64,000 bases of DNA from Paenibacillus sp. FSL K6-0276 (GCF_037977235.1 NZ_CP150276.1:1364001-1428000), one strand, 5' to 3'; positions 1-8,371 are shown, counted from the first letter of the stretch. Notes: generated by a model not told the origin, from the letters alone. Translations and numbers: made by a program.

Positions 1-1
1 G

Positions 2-535
2 CGTGGCACGGTGGAGACCGTTGCAGAGAACATCGTCGATGCGATTATTTCTCCGCTATTTTACGCGCTGATCGGCGGTGCGCCGCTTGCTATGGCTTAT
101 CGGGCGGTCAATACGCTTGATTCCATGGTCGGATATAAGAACGATAAATATCGTGATCTCGGCTGGGCATCCGCTCGGCTCGATGATGTCGCCAACTTCA
201 TTCCAGCGCGGATAACGGCACTGCTTTTGGCTCTATGTGCATGGCTGCTTCATCTGGATTGGCGTAGATGCCTGCAAATGGTGAAGCGGGATGCGCGACT
301 TCATCCAAGCCCTAATAGCGGCTATCCTGAATCAGCCGTTGCAGGCGCACTTGGCATCCGGCTCGGGGGGGAGAACGTATATCTTGGCGTCGCATCTTTC
401 CGAGCTTATATGGGCGACCCAGTACGAACGATGAAGCCGGACGATATCATTCAGACCTCGCGGATGATGATGCTGTGCTCTTCAATATTTGTAGGTCTTT
501 GCGCAGTTGTTGCATGGATTTGGATTGGGGGCTGA
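2..535 (+). CDS. cbiB: Adenosylcobinamide-phosphate synthase CbiB/CobD, 3' part only
   Basis: The frame enters from the left edge, so only about the last 177 residues are present. The family is an integral membrane enzyme that joins aminopropanol (or its phosphate) to adenosylcobyric acid late in cobalamin synthesis. Visible family blocks are TVAENIVDAIISPLF at the start of the fragment and NTLDSMVGYKNDKY after it, followed by hydrophobic helices near residues 60-80 and at the extreme C-terminus. The next gene is a CobC-like phosphatase that begins 8 bases after this stop, which supports a cobalamin operon. The N-terminal half lies outside the window, so overall integrity cannot be judged. 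Confidence 0.9.
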   Translation, partial: RGTVETVAENIVDAIISPLFYALIGGAPLAMAYRAVNTLDSMVGYKNDKYRDLGWASARLDDVANFIPARITALLLALCAWLLHLDWRRCLQMVKRDARLHPSPNSGYPESAVAGALGIRLGGENVYLGVASFRAYMGDPVRTMKPDDIIQTSRMMMLCSSIFVGLCAVVAWIWIGG

Positions 536-543
536 GGCTAGAT

Positions 544-1287
544 ATGGCGATTTTCCCTGTAGAAATCGAATTAGTGCTTGTCCGCCATGGGCAGACAAAG
601 TGGAATGTTGAGCATCGCTACTTAGGACATACGGATCTTCCACTGCTTCCTAGTGTAGAAGAGCAGCTTTCTAAGCTTCAGCAGCTTGGACGGATGTTTG
701 AAAAATCGGAAAATGATAAGCAAGAGGTTGGTAAACAAGGTTGTGAAAACTACGAAACTCGTCGGGCTGAGGTATCGGATGGTTTCTGGCGTGTGTTTTG
801 CAGCGATTTGCTTAGATGTCGGGAGACCTTGGCTTATATGGCACCTTCGCTAGAGAAGGTAACTGTCTACGATCAGCGCCTCCGCGAAATGAATTTCGGA
901 GCTTGGGATGGATGCACGTATGAGCAGTTGAAGGATAACTCGTTGTATAGAAGCTGGATTGATGATCCTTCCAAGATTACACCACCAGAAGGAGAATCTT
1001 GGACGCAATTCGATGAACGCCTGCGTAGCTTCCTGTTAGATCTGGGACAAGCGGCTGAGACTGCAATTGGACATTGTGCGGTCATGAAGAATAAAGGTGA
1101 GGTTATAACAAACAGGGCATTGGTGGTGACACATGGCGGTGTAATCAGGAATTTACTTGCGCAGGTGGTTCCAGATGTCACATTCTACAATGCAGTTGCA
1201 CCTTCTCCAGGAACAGCAATGGTACTTAAACTACGCTGGCAAAATAGGCAATGGTCGGCTACTACGTCTGATGTTCTAGGAATATAA
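544..1287 (+). CDS. Histidine phosphatase family protein, probable alpha-ribazole phosphatase (CobC-like)
   Basis: This 247-residue protein has the phosphoglycerate-mutase fold signature: the catalytic LVRHGQTKWN near residue 12, REMNFGAWDG in the middle, and the second histidine motif VVTHGGVIRNLL near residue 195. In cobalamin pathways such enzymes remove the phosphate from alpha-ribazole phosphate or adenosylcobalamin phosphate. The position directly after cbiB and upstream of cobT-cobU-cobS favours that role over a general phosphatase. It carries an insertion around residues 55-75 that is rich in charged residues. The ATG at 544 was chosen because the protein then begins just before the catalytic strand; an in-frame ATG at 475 lies inside cbiB. 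Confidence 0.78.
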   Translation: MAIFPVEIELVLVRHGQTKWNVEHRYLGHTDLPLLPSVEEQLSKLQQLGRMFEKSENDKQEVGKQGCENYETRRAEVSDGFWRVFCSDLLRCRETLAYMAPSLEKVTVYDQRLREMNFGAWDGCTYEQLKDNSLYRSWIDDPSKITPPEGESWTQFDERLRSFLLDLGQAAETAIGHCAVMKNKGEVITNRALVVTHGGVIRNLLAQVVPDVTFYNAVAPSPGTAMVLKLRWQNRQWSATTSDVLGI

Positions 1288-1329
1288 AGTAGTAGGCTAA
1301 GAAAGTAGGATTGAGCATTTGACAAGTGG

Positions 1330-1440
1330 AAGGGAGATGCACAGTTTTGAGACCCTTGCTGGAGAAGGGGAAACTATGACCGACGCATAGATCATTCTTG
1401 CCTAACCGTTTCCCATTCATAGAATGAAAATAATCAAATT
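1330..1440 (+). ncRNA. Candidate structured RNA or leader upstream of the MocR gene
   Basis: Nested complementary segments are visible: ATGC (1337-1340) with GCAT (1385-1388), AGTTT (1343-1347) with AAACT (1371-1375), and CCCTT (1353-1357) with AAGGG (1365-1369). A second small hairpin CATTC/GAATG lies at 1414-1426. A strong terminator follows at 1460-1505. This arrangement resembles a leader or attenuator, but no known riboswitch core (cobalamin, TPP, FMN, SAM, lysine, T-box) could be matched by eye. It may simply be the 3' region of the cobalamin transcript. Confidence 0.35.
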
Positions 1441-1459
1441 TGTTAGTCTGTCCTCTCAT

Positions 1460-1505
1460 AGAACCACAGCCGGAGTAAAATCCCTTGGCTGTGGTTCTTT
1501 TTTTT
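1460..1505 (+). terminator. Rho-independent terminator between the CobC-like gene and the MocR gene
   Basis: A perfect 12-base-pair stem pairs AGAACCACAGCC (1460-1471) with GGCTGTGGTTCT (1487-1498), followed by a run of T to 1505. It ends transcripts from the cobalamin genes or from a short leader. Confidence 0.92.
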
Positions 1506-1547
1506 AGCGCCTGATTATGCCATGATAGCTATGGGGGCGATTGAGAG

Positions 1548-2999
1548 ATGTTTAAGGATTTTAAGCTCATAGCCGGACGGCCGGTGTATATACAAATTAA
1601 AGACTATATGAAGCACTTGATTATAAAAGGCGGTCTGCAAGGCAACCAAAAGCTGCCCTCCACAAGAGAGCTCAGCACACTACTTAAGGTTAGCCGCAAC
1701 TCAGTGATCTCTGCTTATGCAGGTCTTGAGGATGATGGGTTTGCTTATGCCGTGCAGGGGCAAGGCAGTTATGTTGCGCCTACACCTCCCGGCAGTGAAA
1801 CAATCTCTTCCTGGACGATGGACTGGAAGACGCGTATCAACGATCATGCGCGGCTGGCGGAGGATCTGGATATCATGAAGCGCGGCATACGAGCGGAGAA
1901 GGGAACGATCTCCTTCACGAGCATCGCACCCGATGAAAGTCTTTTTGATTTAGATAATGTGAAACGCTCCTTTATGGATCGTATGTCGGTGGAAGGCAAC
2001 GTCTTACTAAATTATGGATATGCCAAAGGGTATAAGCCTTTAATAGACTATTTGAAGCAGTATATGGAGCACAAGGGCGTTGAAATGAAAGGCAAAGATA
2101 TATTAATCACCAATGGCTTTACAGAGGGATTCGATATTGTATTGTCTGCACTTAGCAAAAAGAATGGTTCGGTAATTTGTGAGAATCCGACGCATCATAC
2201 GGCGATCAAAAATCTGAAGCTGAACGGCTTTGAGATCACCGGAATTCCTATGGAGCGTGATGGGATTGATCTAGGTGAGCTGGAAAAAGCATTGCAGCAG
2301 CAAGCTTTTGACTGTGCATACTTGGTCCCTTCTTATCATAATCCGACCGGCATTGTAATGTCCCCCGAAAAAAGACAGGGGTTAATGAAGCTAATGAATC
2401 GGTACCAAATACCGGTGATCGAGGATGGTTTTAACGAGGAATTACGATATTCGGGCTCACATGTGGCTCCACTAATCGCAGCGGCGGGTAGCGGCAACAG
2501 TGTGATCTATCTCGGTAGTTTCTCAAAGGTATTATTTCCGGGACTACGCGTAGGTTGGGTGCTGGCGGATCAGGAGTTGATCTATTCCCTCGAAAGCGTC
2601 AAGCGCGCCCGTACTATTCATACCTCGACGCTGGATCAATCCATTTTGTATCAGTATTTATTGGGTGGCCATTTAGAGAAGTATTTGAAAAAAGCTAGAG
2701 CAGAATATAAACGCAAATATGAATTAACCCTGCAATGCTGTAAGGAGTTTATTCCCTATACGGCGCTGTCAGGGGATGGTGGATTGCATCTTTTTGTAAC
2801 TTTCGCGGAGGGCTTTAATACAAGGACGCTGTTGGCGGCCTGTCATGAGCAAGGGGTTATTTTTACAGCAGGAGATATATTCTTCACAGACGGTAAGGGT
2901 CAAAATACGATACGGATCGGTTTCTCCAGAGTGACGGATGAGGATATCCGCAAGGGGATCGAGATTATTGGTAGAACAGCACGACAACTAATGGGATAA
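1548..2999 (+). CDS. MocR/GabR-family PLP-dependent transcriptional regulator (DdlR-like)
   Basis: The 483-residue protein has two parts. Residues about 10-80 form a GntR-type winged helix (VYIQIKDYMKHLI, then LPSTRELSTLLKVSRNSV). Residues about 115-480 form a fold-type I aminotransferase domain with the PLP-lysine region GSFSKVLFPGLRVGW and a YHNPTG motif. MocR regulators use the aminotransferase-like domain to sense PLP with an amine ligand. The D-alanine:D-alanine ligase gene begins just downstream. In Brevibacillus a MocR protein called DdlR is known to control ddl, so a D-alanine or D-Ala-D-Ala responsive role is likely by context. It is same-strand with, and probably co-transcribed with, ddl rather than divergent from it. 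Confidence 0.88.
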   Translation: MFKDFKLIAGRPVYIQIKDYMKHLIIKGGLQGNQKLPSTRELSTLLKVSRNSVISAYAGLEDDGFAYAVQGQGSYVAPTPPGSETISSWTMDWKTRINDHARLAEDLDIMKRGIRAEKGTISFTSIAPDESLFDLDNVKRSFMDRMSVEGNVLLNYGYAKGYKPLIDYLKQYMEHKGVEMKGKDILITNGFTEGFDIVLSALSKKNGSVICENPTHHTAIKNLKLNGFEITGIPMERDGIDLGELEKALQQQAFDCAYLVPSYHNPTGIVMSPEKRQGLMKLMNRYQIPVIEDGFNEELRYSGSHVAPLIAAAGSGNSVIYLGSFSKVLFPGLRVGWVLADQELIYSLESVKRARTIHTSTLDQSILYQYLLGGHLEKYLKKARAEYKRKYELTLQCCKEFIPYTALSGDGGLHLFVTFAEGFNTRTLLAACHEQGVIFTAGDIFFTDGKGQNTIRIGFSRVTDEDIRKGIEIIGRTARQLMG

Positions 3000-3012
3000 A
3001 GAGGTGCTTGAG

Positions 3013-3948
3013 ATGAAGGTAGGCGTAATTATGGGCGGGGTGTCCTCAGAGTATGAGGTTTCCATGAATAGTGGTAGAGAAATTTTGAAGAATCTAGATC
3101 CAAATAAATATGAAGTTACTCCAATAGTGATCACGAAGCGTGAAGAGCTTATTGAGCAGGCAAAAGGTATTGATATCGCGCTGCTTGCGCTTCATGGAGC
3201 TTACGGCGAGGACGGCACGGTTCAGGGAACGCTGGAGACGATGGGAATTCCGTATACGGGTAGTGGGGTTTTGTCTAGCAGCATTTGCATGGATAAAGAT
3301 CTCTCCAAAAAGCTTATGCGCTGCTCAGGCGTCAATACGGCAGATTGGCTGTGCTGGGATAGTATGAAGGATTATTCGGCAGAAGCGGTAGAACGGATCG
3401 GATATCCTGTTATGGTGAAGCCGTGTTCAGGCGGTTCAAGTATCGGAATGGAGAAGGTGAGCAGTAGCGAGGAATTGCTGAGCGCAGTACAGAAAGCTTT
3501 TGCCTGTGATCAGTCGATTTTGATCGAGAGCTACATTCAAGGCCAGGAAATCACATGCTCCATTCTAAATGGAGAGATGCTACCTATTCTGGGGATTACC
3601 TCGGCACATGCGGAGTGGTTCGATTACAGCGCTAAGTACGAAGATGGCGGGGCAGACGAACGGGTCATTGAACTGCCAGCTGAGGAATATGAGCGCGTGC
3701 GTGATGCAGCCTTAACTTGCTACAAAGCACTAAAATGCAGTGTGTATGCACGGGTGGATATGCTCATCAGGGATGGCATTCCATATGTGCTGGAGGTGAA
3801 CACGCTACCGGGCATGACGAAGGCGAGTCTTTTACCAAAAAGCGCGCAAGCAGCAGGTTACACCTTCAGCGGACTGTTGGACGAGATCATTTCCCTTTCC
3901 TTAACGGAAAAGAATCCGAAGGAAGAGGTGTTCAGCCATGTTAAATGA
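3013..3948 (+). CDS. ddl: D-alanine--D-alanine ligase
   Basis: This 311-residue ATP-grasp ligase makes D-Ala-D-Ala for peptidoglycan precursors in the cytoplasm. The N-terminal GGVSSEYEVSMNSG block, the ATP-binding MVKPCSGGSSIGMEKV block near residue 135, the substrate loop segment WFDYSAKYEDGG near 203 and the C-terminal EVNTLPGMTKASL metal/phosphate site are all present. The length fits the short DdlB-type class. The ATG at 3013 is preferred over the GTG at 3004 because AAAGAGGTG (2998-3006) then sits at the correct ribosome-binding distance. It follows the MocR regulator closely, and its 3' end overlaps the aminotransferase gene by 11 bases, so the three form an operon. Confidence 0.93.
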   Translation: MKVGVIMGGVSSEYEVSMNSGREILKNLDPNKYEVTPIVITKREELIEQAKGIDIALLALHGAYGEDGTVQGTLETMGIPYTGSGVLSSSICMDKDLSKKLMRCSGVNTADWLCWDSMKDYSAEAVERIGYPVMVKPCSGGSSIGMEKVSSSEELLSAVQKAFACDQSILIESYIQGQEITCSILNGEMLPILGITSAHAEWFDYSAKYEDGGADERVIELPAEEYERVRDAALTCYKALKCSVYARVDMLIRDGIPYVLEVNTLPGMTKASLLPKSAQAAGYTFSGLLDEIISLSLTEKNPKEEVFSHVK

Positions 3949-5101
3949 GTGGATTACTCCGCGTGTACGTGAGATTGCTCCCTCGGGGATTCGGGCTTTT
4001 TTTGACCTAAGTACGGGGAATCAGGATATTATATCGCTTGGTGTAGGGGAGCCTGATTTTGTTACACCGGAGCATGTAAGAGCTGCCTGTATTCGTGCCT
4101 TGAATAATGGGGAAACGATGTATACACCAAATTCCGGTTTATTGGAGCTTAGAGAAGAGATCGCTTCTTATCTGCACACAAGCTTCAATCTCCACTATGA
4201 GCCAACTAACGAGATTATGGTTACGGTGGGAAGCAGTGAAGCCGTGGATTTGGCTTTGAGGGCCTTCATTACACCTGGGGATGAGATTATCGTCCCTTCT
4301 CCGAGTTATATCGCGTATTCGCCGATTACCCATTTGAACGGGGGGGTTCCGGTAGAGGTTGAATCTTCAGCCGAGCAGGGTTTTAAGCTTACTGCTGAAG
4401 CGTTGCGGAAGGTGATCACCCCTCGTTCCAAGATTCTTATGGTTAATTTTCCGACTAATCCTACAGGAGCAGTTATGTCTTACGAAGATTGGTTGCCAAT
4501 TGCACAGATTGTAAAAGAGAATAACCTACTTGTCATTTCAGATGAAATTTATGCTGAGCTAACCTATGATAGTCAGCATGTCAGCATTGCCTCCCTTCCT
4601 GGGATGATGGAACGAACCATTGTCATTAGCGGCTTCTCCAAAGCATTCGCTATGACTGGCTGGAGAGTAGGTTATGCTTGCGGTAATCAGGAATTAATTG
4701 CTGCGATGCTGAAAATCCATCAGTACACTGCAATGTGTGCCCCGGTACTAGGTCAAATCGCTGCCATTGAATCACTGCGGAACGGTATGGAGCATAAGGA
4801 ACACATGAAACAATGCTTCGATGAGCGAAGAAAGCTGCTGGTTAGTGGATTTCGATCTATCGGATTGCCTTGCCATGAACCGGATGGAGCGTTCTATGCT
4901 TTTCCTTCGATCGCTCATACCGGACTGAAATCAGAAGATTTCGCTTTGCAGCTGCTTCGGGAGGTCGGAGTCGCCGCGGTTCCGGGTCATGTGTTTGGAG
5001 CAGGTGGAGAAGGGTATATTCGCTGCTCTTATGCAGCATCCTTACAAAAATTAACGGAAGCGCTGGAGAGAATCGAAGACTTTATGAAAGTGAAGTTGTA
5101 A
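3938..5101 (+). CDS. Class I/II PLP-dependent aminotransferase (alanine/aspartate type, YugH/AlaT-like)
   Basis: The 387-residue fold-type I aminotransferase contains SGIRAFFDLS at the N-terminus, the NFPTNPTGAV asparagine block, SDEIYAELTY, the PLP-lysine segment ISGFSKAFAMTGWRVGY and a C-terminal arginine in EGYIRCSYAAS. The sequence style resembles the Bacillus YugH/AlaT and PatA group. Because it overlaps ddl and follows a MocR regulator, supply of alanine for D-Ala-D-Ala synthesis is a reasonable inference. It is not the fold-type IV D-amino acid transaminase. Nor is it convincingly the cobalamin-pathway threonine-phosphate decarboxylase, despite its position between cobalamin genes. Substrate cannot be read from the sequence. 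Confidence 0.85.
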   Translation: MLNEWITPRVREIAPSGIRAFFDLSTGNQDIISLGVGEPDFVTPEHVRAACIRALNNGETMYTPNSGLLELREEIASYLHTSFNLHYEPTNEIMVTVGSSEAVDLALRAFITPGDEIIVPSPSYIAYSPITHLNGGVPVEVESSAEQGFKLTAEALRKVITPRSKILMVNFPTNPTGAVMSYEDWLPIAQIVKENNLLVISDEIYAELTYDSQHVSIASLPGMMERTIVISGFSKAFAMTGWRVGYACGNQELIAAMLKIHQYTAMCAPVLGQIAAIESLRNGMEHKEHMKQCFDERRKLLVSGFRSIGLPCHEPDGAFYAFPSIAHTGLKSEDFALQLLREVGVAAVPGHVFGAGGEGYIRCSYAASLQKLTEALERIEDFMKVKL

Positions 5102-5111
5102 TTCTAGTGGT

Positions 5112-5140
5112 CCCCATCTATCATAGATGGGGGCTTTTCT
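5112..5140 (+). terminator. Rho-independent terminator after the ddl cassette
   Basis: CCCCATCTA (5112-5120) pairs with TAGATGGGG (5124-5132) around a three-base loop, followed by GCTTTTCT. It separates the ddl cassette from cobT. Confidence 0.88.
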
Positions 5141-5193
5141 GTGTAGATAAGATAGAATAGGTTATACGGATTAATTTAATTGGAGGTTAAAAT

Positions 5194-6255
5194 ATGATTT
5201 CAACTATTCAAGAAGTAATTAAACGAATCACACCGGCTGATGAACAGTCTTTCCTAAAGGCGGAACACCGCTTGAACATTCTAACCAAACCACCGGGCAG
5301 TTTGGGACAATTGGAGACTCTGGCCGTTAAGCTCGCTGGAATTTCGGGTATGGAGCAGCCTAGTTTCACCAAACGAACGGTAGTTGTGATGGCTGCCGAT
5401 CACGGTGTATGCTGTGAGGCAGTTAGCGCATTTCCACAGGAAGTCACAATACAGATGGCCTATAATTTTCTCAGCGGAGGAGCGGCTGTGAATGTACTGG
5501 CACGCCAAGCTGGGGCTGAGGTAAAGTTCGTAGATATCGGTATTAACGGCGATCTTAGTCATGAAGATCTGATTGATCGTAAAGTGCGCCGGGGAACGGA
5601 TAATATGGCTGTGGGACCTGCGATGAGTCATGAGGAAGCGATGAGTGCTGTGCTTGTAGGTATAAGAGTCGCACAAGAAGCGATTGAGAACGGGACGGAG
5701 ATTTTTATTACAGGTGAAATGGGCATAGGAAATACAACGGCTAGTGCTGCCATTCTGTGTGCTCTAAAAGGAATAGCACCTGAAGCAGCCGTCGGAAGAG
5801 GAACGGGCATTGATGATGAACGTTTACTACATAAAATTGCAGTTGTGGAACGCGCTTTAAAGGTGAATCAACCGAATCCGGCAGATCCGCTGGATGTATT
5901 ATCCAAAGTAGGTGGACTGGAAATCGCCGGTTTGACCGGTCTGATTCTTGGAGCAGCCGCTGCCAGGATACCTGTCATTTTGGATGGTTTTATTTCGGGT
6001 GCGGCAGCTCTTGTGGCGAAGACACTTGCGCCAGAATCCATGGCCTATATGATAGGCTCCCATTTATCAGGAGAACAGGGACATAAGCTGATGCTGGAGC
6101 AGCTTGGGCTTGAACCGTTGTTTAACCTTGGTCTTCGTTTGGGAGAGGGAACTGGGGGCGTATTGTCTCTTCATTTAATTGAGGCGATATGCCGCATTTT
6201 GAGCGAAATGGCCACCTTTGAAAGTGCTGGCCTTTCTGGAGCTGGGAAACAATGA
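5194..6255 (+). CDS. cobT: Nicotinate-nucleotide--dimethylbenzimidazole phosphoribosyltransferase
   Basis: CobT transfers the ribose phosphate of nicotinate mononucleotide to dimethylbenzimidazole, making alpha-ribazole phosphate for the lower ligand of cobalamin. The 353-residue protein has the family blocks LTKPPGSLGQLE, VVVMAADHGV, GEMGIGNTTASAAI and the C-terminal RLGEGTGGVL that carries the catalytic glutamate. Length is normal for the family. GGAGG lies 8 bases before the ATG. The gene overlaps cobU by 4 bases (ATGA), so cobT-cobU-cobS is a translationally coupled operon. Confidence 0.96.
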   Translation: MISTIQEVIKRITPADEQSFLKAEHRLNILTKPPGSLGQLETLAVKLAGISGMEQPSFTKRTVVVMAADHGVCCEAVSAFPQEVTIQMAYNFLSGGAAVNVLARQAGAEVKFVDIGINGDLSHEDLIDRKVRRGTDNMAVGPAMSHEEAMSAVLVGIRVAQEAIENGTEIFITGEMGIGNTTASAAILCALKGIAPEAAVGRGTGIDDERLLHKIAVVERALKVNQPNPADPLDVLSKVGGLEIAGLTGLILGAAAARIPVILDGFISGAAALVAKTLAPESMAYMIGSHLSGEQGHKLMLEQLGLEPLFNLGLRLGEGTGGVLSLHLIEAICRILSEMATFESAGLSGAGKQ

Positions 6256-6800
6256 GTATTCTTGTAACGGGAGGCGCACGTAGCGGGAAGAGTGGTTTTG
6301 CAGAAAAACTGATGCAATCACTGACAGATCAGGCCTTCTATGTAGCAACCGGACAGGCTTTTGACGATGAAATGAAGGAACGGATTGCTCTGCATCAGCA
6401 TCAGCGTTTGGAAAGCGGATATGCTTGGGAGACGCTTGAAGAGCCCTATGATTTGCCAGATTTACTGAAGCGTTTATCTGGTGAAAAGGCGGTCCTCGTA
6501 GATTGCTTAACATTGTGGTTATCTAATGTACTGCTAGCAATGGAAGGATTTACGGATAGGCAAGAGTTGATTGAGAGCGAGATTACAAGACTTGAAGACA
6601 GTGTGCGTTCATTTCAAGGGAACCTCATTCTGGTCACTAATGAGGTTGGAGACGGTATTGTTCCGGAGTATGCGCTTGGCCGATTGTACCGTGATCTGGC
6701 AGGACGTATGAACGCGCTGCTTGCTCGGCAATGTGAGCAGGTTTTTCTAGTGACTGCTGGCATTCCAATTGAACTCAAGAGCAGGGAGTATCGTCTATGA
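6252..6800 (+). CDS. cobU: Adenosylcobinamide kinase/adenosylcobinamide-phosphate guanylyltransferase
   Basis: The bifunctional CobU enzyme phosphorylates adenosylcobinamide and then attaches GMP to give adenosylcobinamide-GDP. The 182-residue protein opens with a P-loop GGARSGKSGFAEKL, has DCLTLWLSNVLL near residue 80 and the characteristic TNEVGDGIVPEYALGRLY block near residue 125. The histidine that accepts GMP is expected in the ALHQHQR region (residues about 45-52). It overlaps both neighbours by 4 bases, as expected for the cobT-cobU-cobS order. Confidence 0.95.
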   Translation: MSILVTGGARSGKSGFAEKLMQSLTDQAFYVATGQAFDDEMKERIALHQHQRLESGYAWETLEEPYDLPDLLKRLSGEKAVLVDCLTLWLSNVLLAMEGFTDRQELIESEITRLEDSVRSFQGNLILVTNEVGDGIVPEYALGRLYRDLAGRMNALLARQCEQVFLVTAGIPIELKSREYRL

Positions 6801-7612
6801 GGGAGCGCAGGAATGCTGCCGCGGCTGCCTTTCAGTTTTTGTCTCGGTTTCCTGTAAAGAGTGATCCCGGATTTTCTCCTGAGCTCCTGCGCCGAAGTGT
6901 GCAGTTCTATCCCGTGGTGGGCGCAGCTATCGGACTGTGTGTAGCTGCTGGAGCAGCCTTGACTGGTCTTATTCTTCCGGCATGGCCAGCAGCTGTTATT
7001 ACCCTCATTCTGTGGGTAGGCCTTACTGGCGGCCTGCATCTCGATGGCTGGATGGACAGCGCGGATGGTCTGCTAAGCTACCGACCGAGGGAGCGAATAC
7101 TAGAGATTATGAAGGACAGCCGTGTGGGTGCGATGGGTGTACTCGCCTGCGTGCTGCTCTTGCTGTTAAAGGCCTCTTTAGTGGCAGCGCTAATCGAAGG
7201 CTACGCCTACTACGAGCTGCCACTGCTCTTGCTACCAGCGATCTGGAGCCGCTGGTACATGGTGCGGGCAATGGTGCGTTATCCCATTGCTCGAGGGAAC
7301 GAGGGGCTGGCCGCGAGCTTCGCCGGCCTCGCTCCCTCGCATGAGCGGCGCGCGCTGGCGATAGCCGCACTGCTCTCGCTAGCCGCAGCCGCTGCGCCTC
7401 TGGCGCTCGGCGCGGGCTTAGCCGCGTGGCCGCTGCATCTGGCGGCAGCGTTATTGCTGCCGGCTGCGGCCTTGGCCAGCGGCACCGTGGCTGCGCGGCG
7501 GATTAGCAGCCGGCTCGGCGGGCTCACCGGCGATGTGTACGGCGCGCTGAACGAGCTGCTAGAGGCTGTGCTGCTACTCGTGTTAGTACTGCTCCAGCAC
7601 AATTTCATGTGA
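6797..7612 (+). CDS. cobS: Adenosylcobinamide-GDP ribazoletransferase (cobalamin synthase)
   Basis: CobS is the membrane enzyme that joins adenosylcobinamide-GDP to alpha-ribazole (phosphate). The 271-residue protein has several hydrophobic helices and the metal-binding motif GGLHLDGWMDSADGLL near residue 75, followed by RILEIMKDSRVGAMG. The second half, encoded by about 7300-7570, is unusually GC-rich and alanine/leucine-rich compared with the flanking DNA, although the frame stays open and hydrophobic. The ATG overlaps the cobU stop (ATGA). No clear terminator was seen directly after it. Confidence 0.93.
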   Translation: MRERRNAAAAAFQFLSRFPVKSDPGFSPELLRRSVQFYPVVGAAIGLCVAAGAALTGLILPAWPAAVITLILWVGLTGGLHLDGWMDSADGLLSYRPRERILEIMKDSRVGAMGVLACVLLLLLKASLVAALIEGYAYYELPLLLLPAIWSRWYMVRAMVRYPIARGNEGLAASFAGLAPSHERRALAIAALLSLAAAAAPLALGAGLAAWPLHLAAALLLPAAALASGTVAARRISSRLGGLTGDVYGALNELLEAVLLLVLVLLQHNFM

Positions 7613-7757
7613 GTGGCTCCTGTGGGTGACGTTTTAGTAGCTAGCTTACTTCAATCTGGCTCGATCATCTACTGAAGCTTGCGGACCTAGATGACGTTAT
7701 ACCATTTGCTGCGAATAACATTTGTTTTTTTCGAGATAGATAGAGAAGAGGGATGAC

Positions 7758-8084
7758 ATGGTTGCTGCCATTCTGCTATTTATAATTGCCGGCCTTGCTG
7801 AGATCGGAGGCGGATATTTAGTATGGTTATGGCTAAGAGAATCACGACCTCTCTGGTACGGTTTGGTAGGTTCTTTGATTCTGATTTGCTATGGCATTAT
7901 CCCTACGTTGCAGAAGTTTCCGTCCTTCGGAAGAGTGTATGCAGCCTACGGCGGAGTGTTTATCGTGCTCGCTGTGTTATGGGGCTGGCTTGTAGACAAG
8001 AAGACACCCGACGTATATGACTGGGTCGGTGCTGTTATTTGTGTGATCGGAGTTTCGGTCATTCTTTGGGCGCCGAGACACTAA
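7758..8084 (+). CDS. YnfA/UPF0060 family small membrane protein
   Basis: This 108-residue protein is almost entirely hydrophobic with four predicted membrane helices. It starts [20 protein letters not shown] and ends with [17 protein letters not shown], which are typical of the YnfA family, related in size and topology to small multidrug resistance transporters. The family function is not established. The ATG at 7758 follows GAAGAGGGATGAC. It stands alone between cobS and a repeat-rich spacer. Confidence 0.88.
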   Translation: MVAAILLFIIAGLAEIGGGYLVWLWLRESRPLWYGLVGSLILICYGIIPTLQKFPSFGRVYAAYGGVFIVLAVLWGWLVDKKTPDVYDWVGAVICVIGVSVILWAPRH

Positions 8085-8187
8085 GATTATCGAGGTTTAC
8101 TTTGCTCTGAAGACTGAGTTCCAAAGGTCTTCGTGATTTATCTATTGATGTAGTCTGAGTTACCAAACTTTCTCAAGCGTGAACTAG

Positions 8188-8369
8188 ATTTCGGACTCAG
8201 GTGACCTTATTTGCGATATTAGGGGCATTTTGGATCGTTTTCGGACTCCAGAGTCGCTATTAGCACAAAACAGACTTAATTTGACCTGATTATCAGACAA
8301 TAGCTCTTAGGTCCGAAAAAGCTCCAAAATGGCAGTTTTTCCAGTAATAGCGGCATCTGAGTCCGAAAT
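8188..8369. repeat. Long imperfect inverted repeat in the spacer before the chemoreceptor gene
   Basis: The left arm (about 8188-8266) and right arm (about 8290-8369) are imperfect reverse complements. Both contain TCGGACTC at one end, a CATTTTGGA-type core in the middle and TCGGAC with GCTATT at the inner end. The arms are separated by a short AT-rich loop. The element could fold into a long hairpin. It has no coding frame and looks like an interspersed palindromic element rather than a terminator. Confidence 0.75.
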
Positions 8370-8371
8370 CG

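Noticed and set aside
3938-5101. Aminotransferase as the cobalamin-pathway threonine-phosphate decarboxylase (CobD/CobC type)
   Set aside because: The sequence resembles alanine/aspartate aminotransferases (SGIRAFFDLS, VISGFSKAFAMTGWRVGY), overlaps ddl and lies in a separate terminator-bounded unit, so the neighbouring cobalamin genes do not decide its function.
5141-5193. Cobalamin riboswitch before cobT
   Set aside because: The spacer between the terminator and the start is only about 50 bases, too short, and no B12-box was seen.
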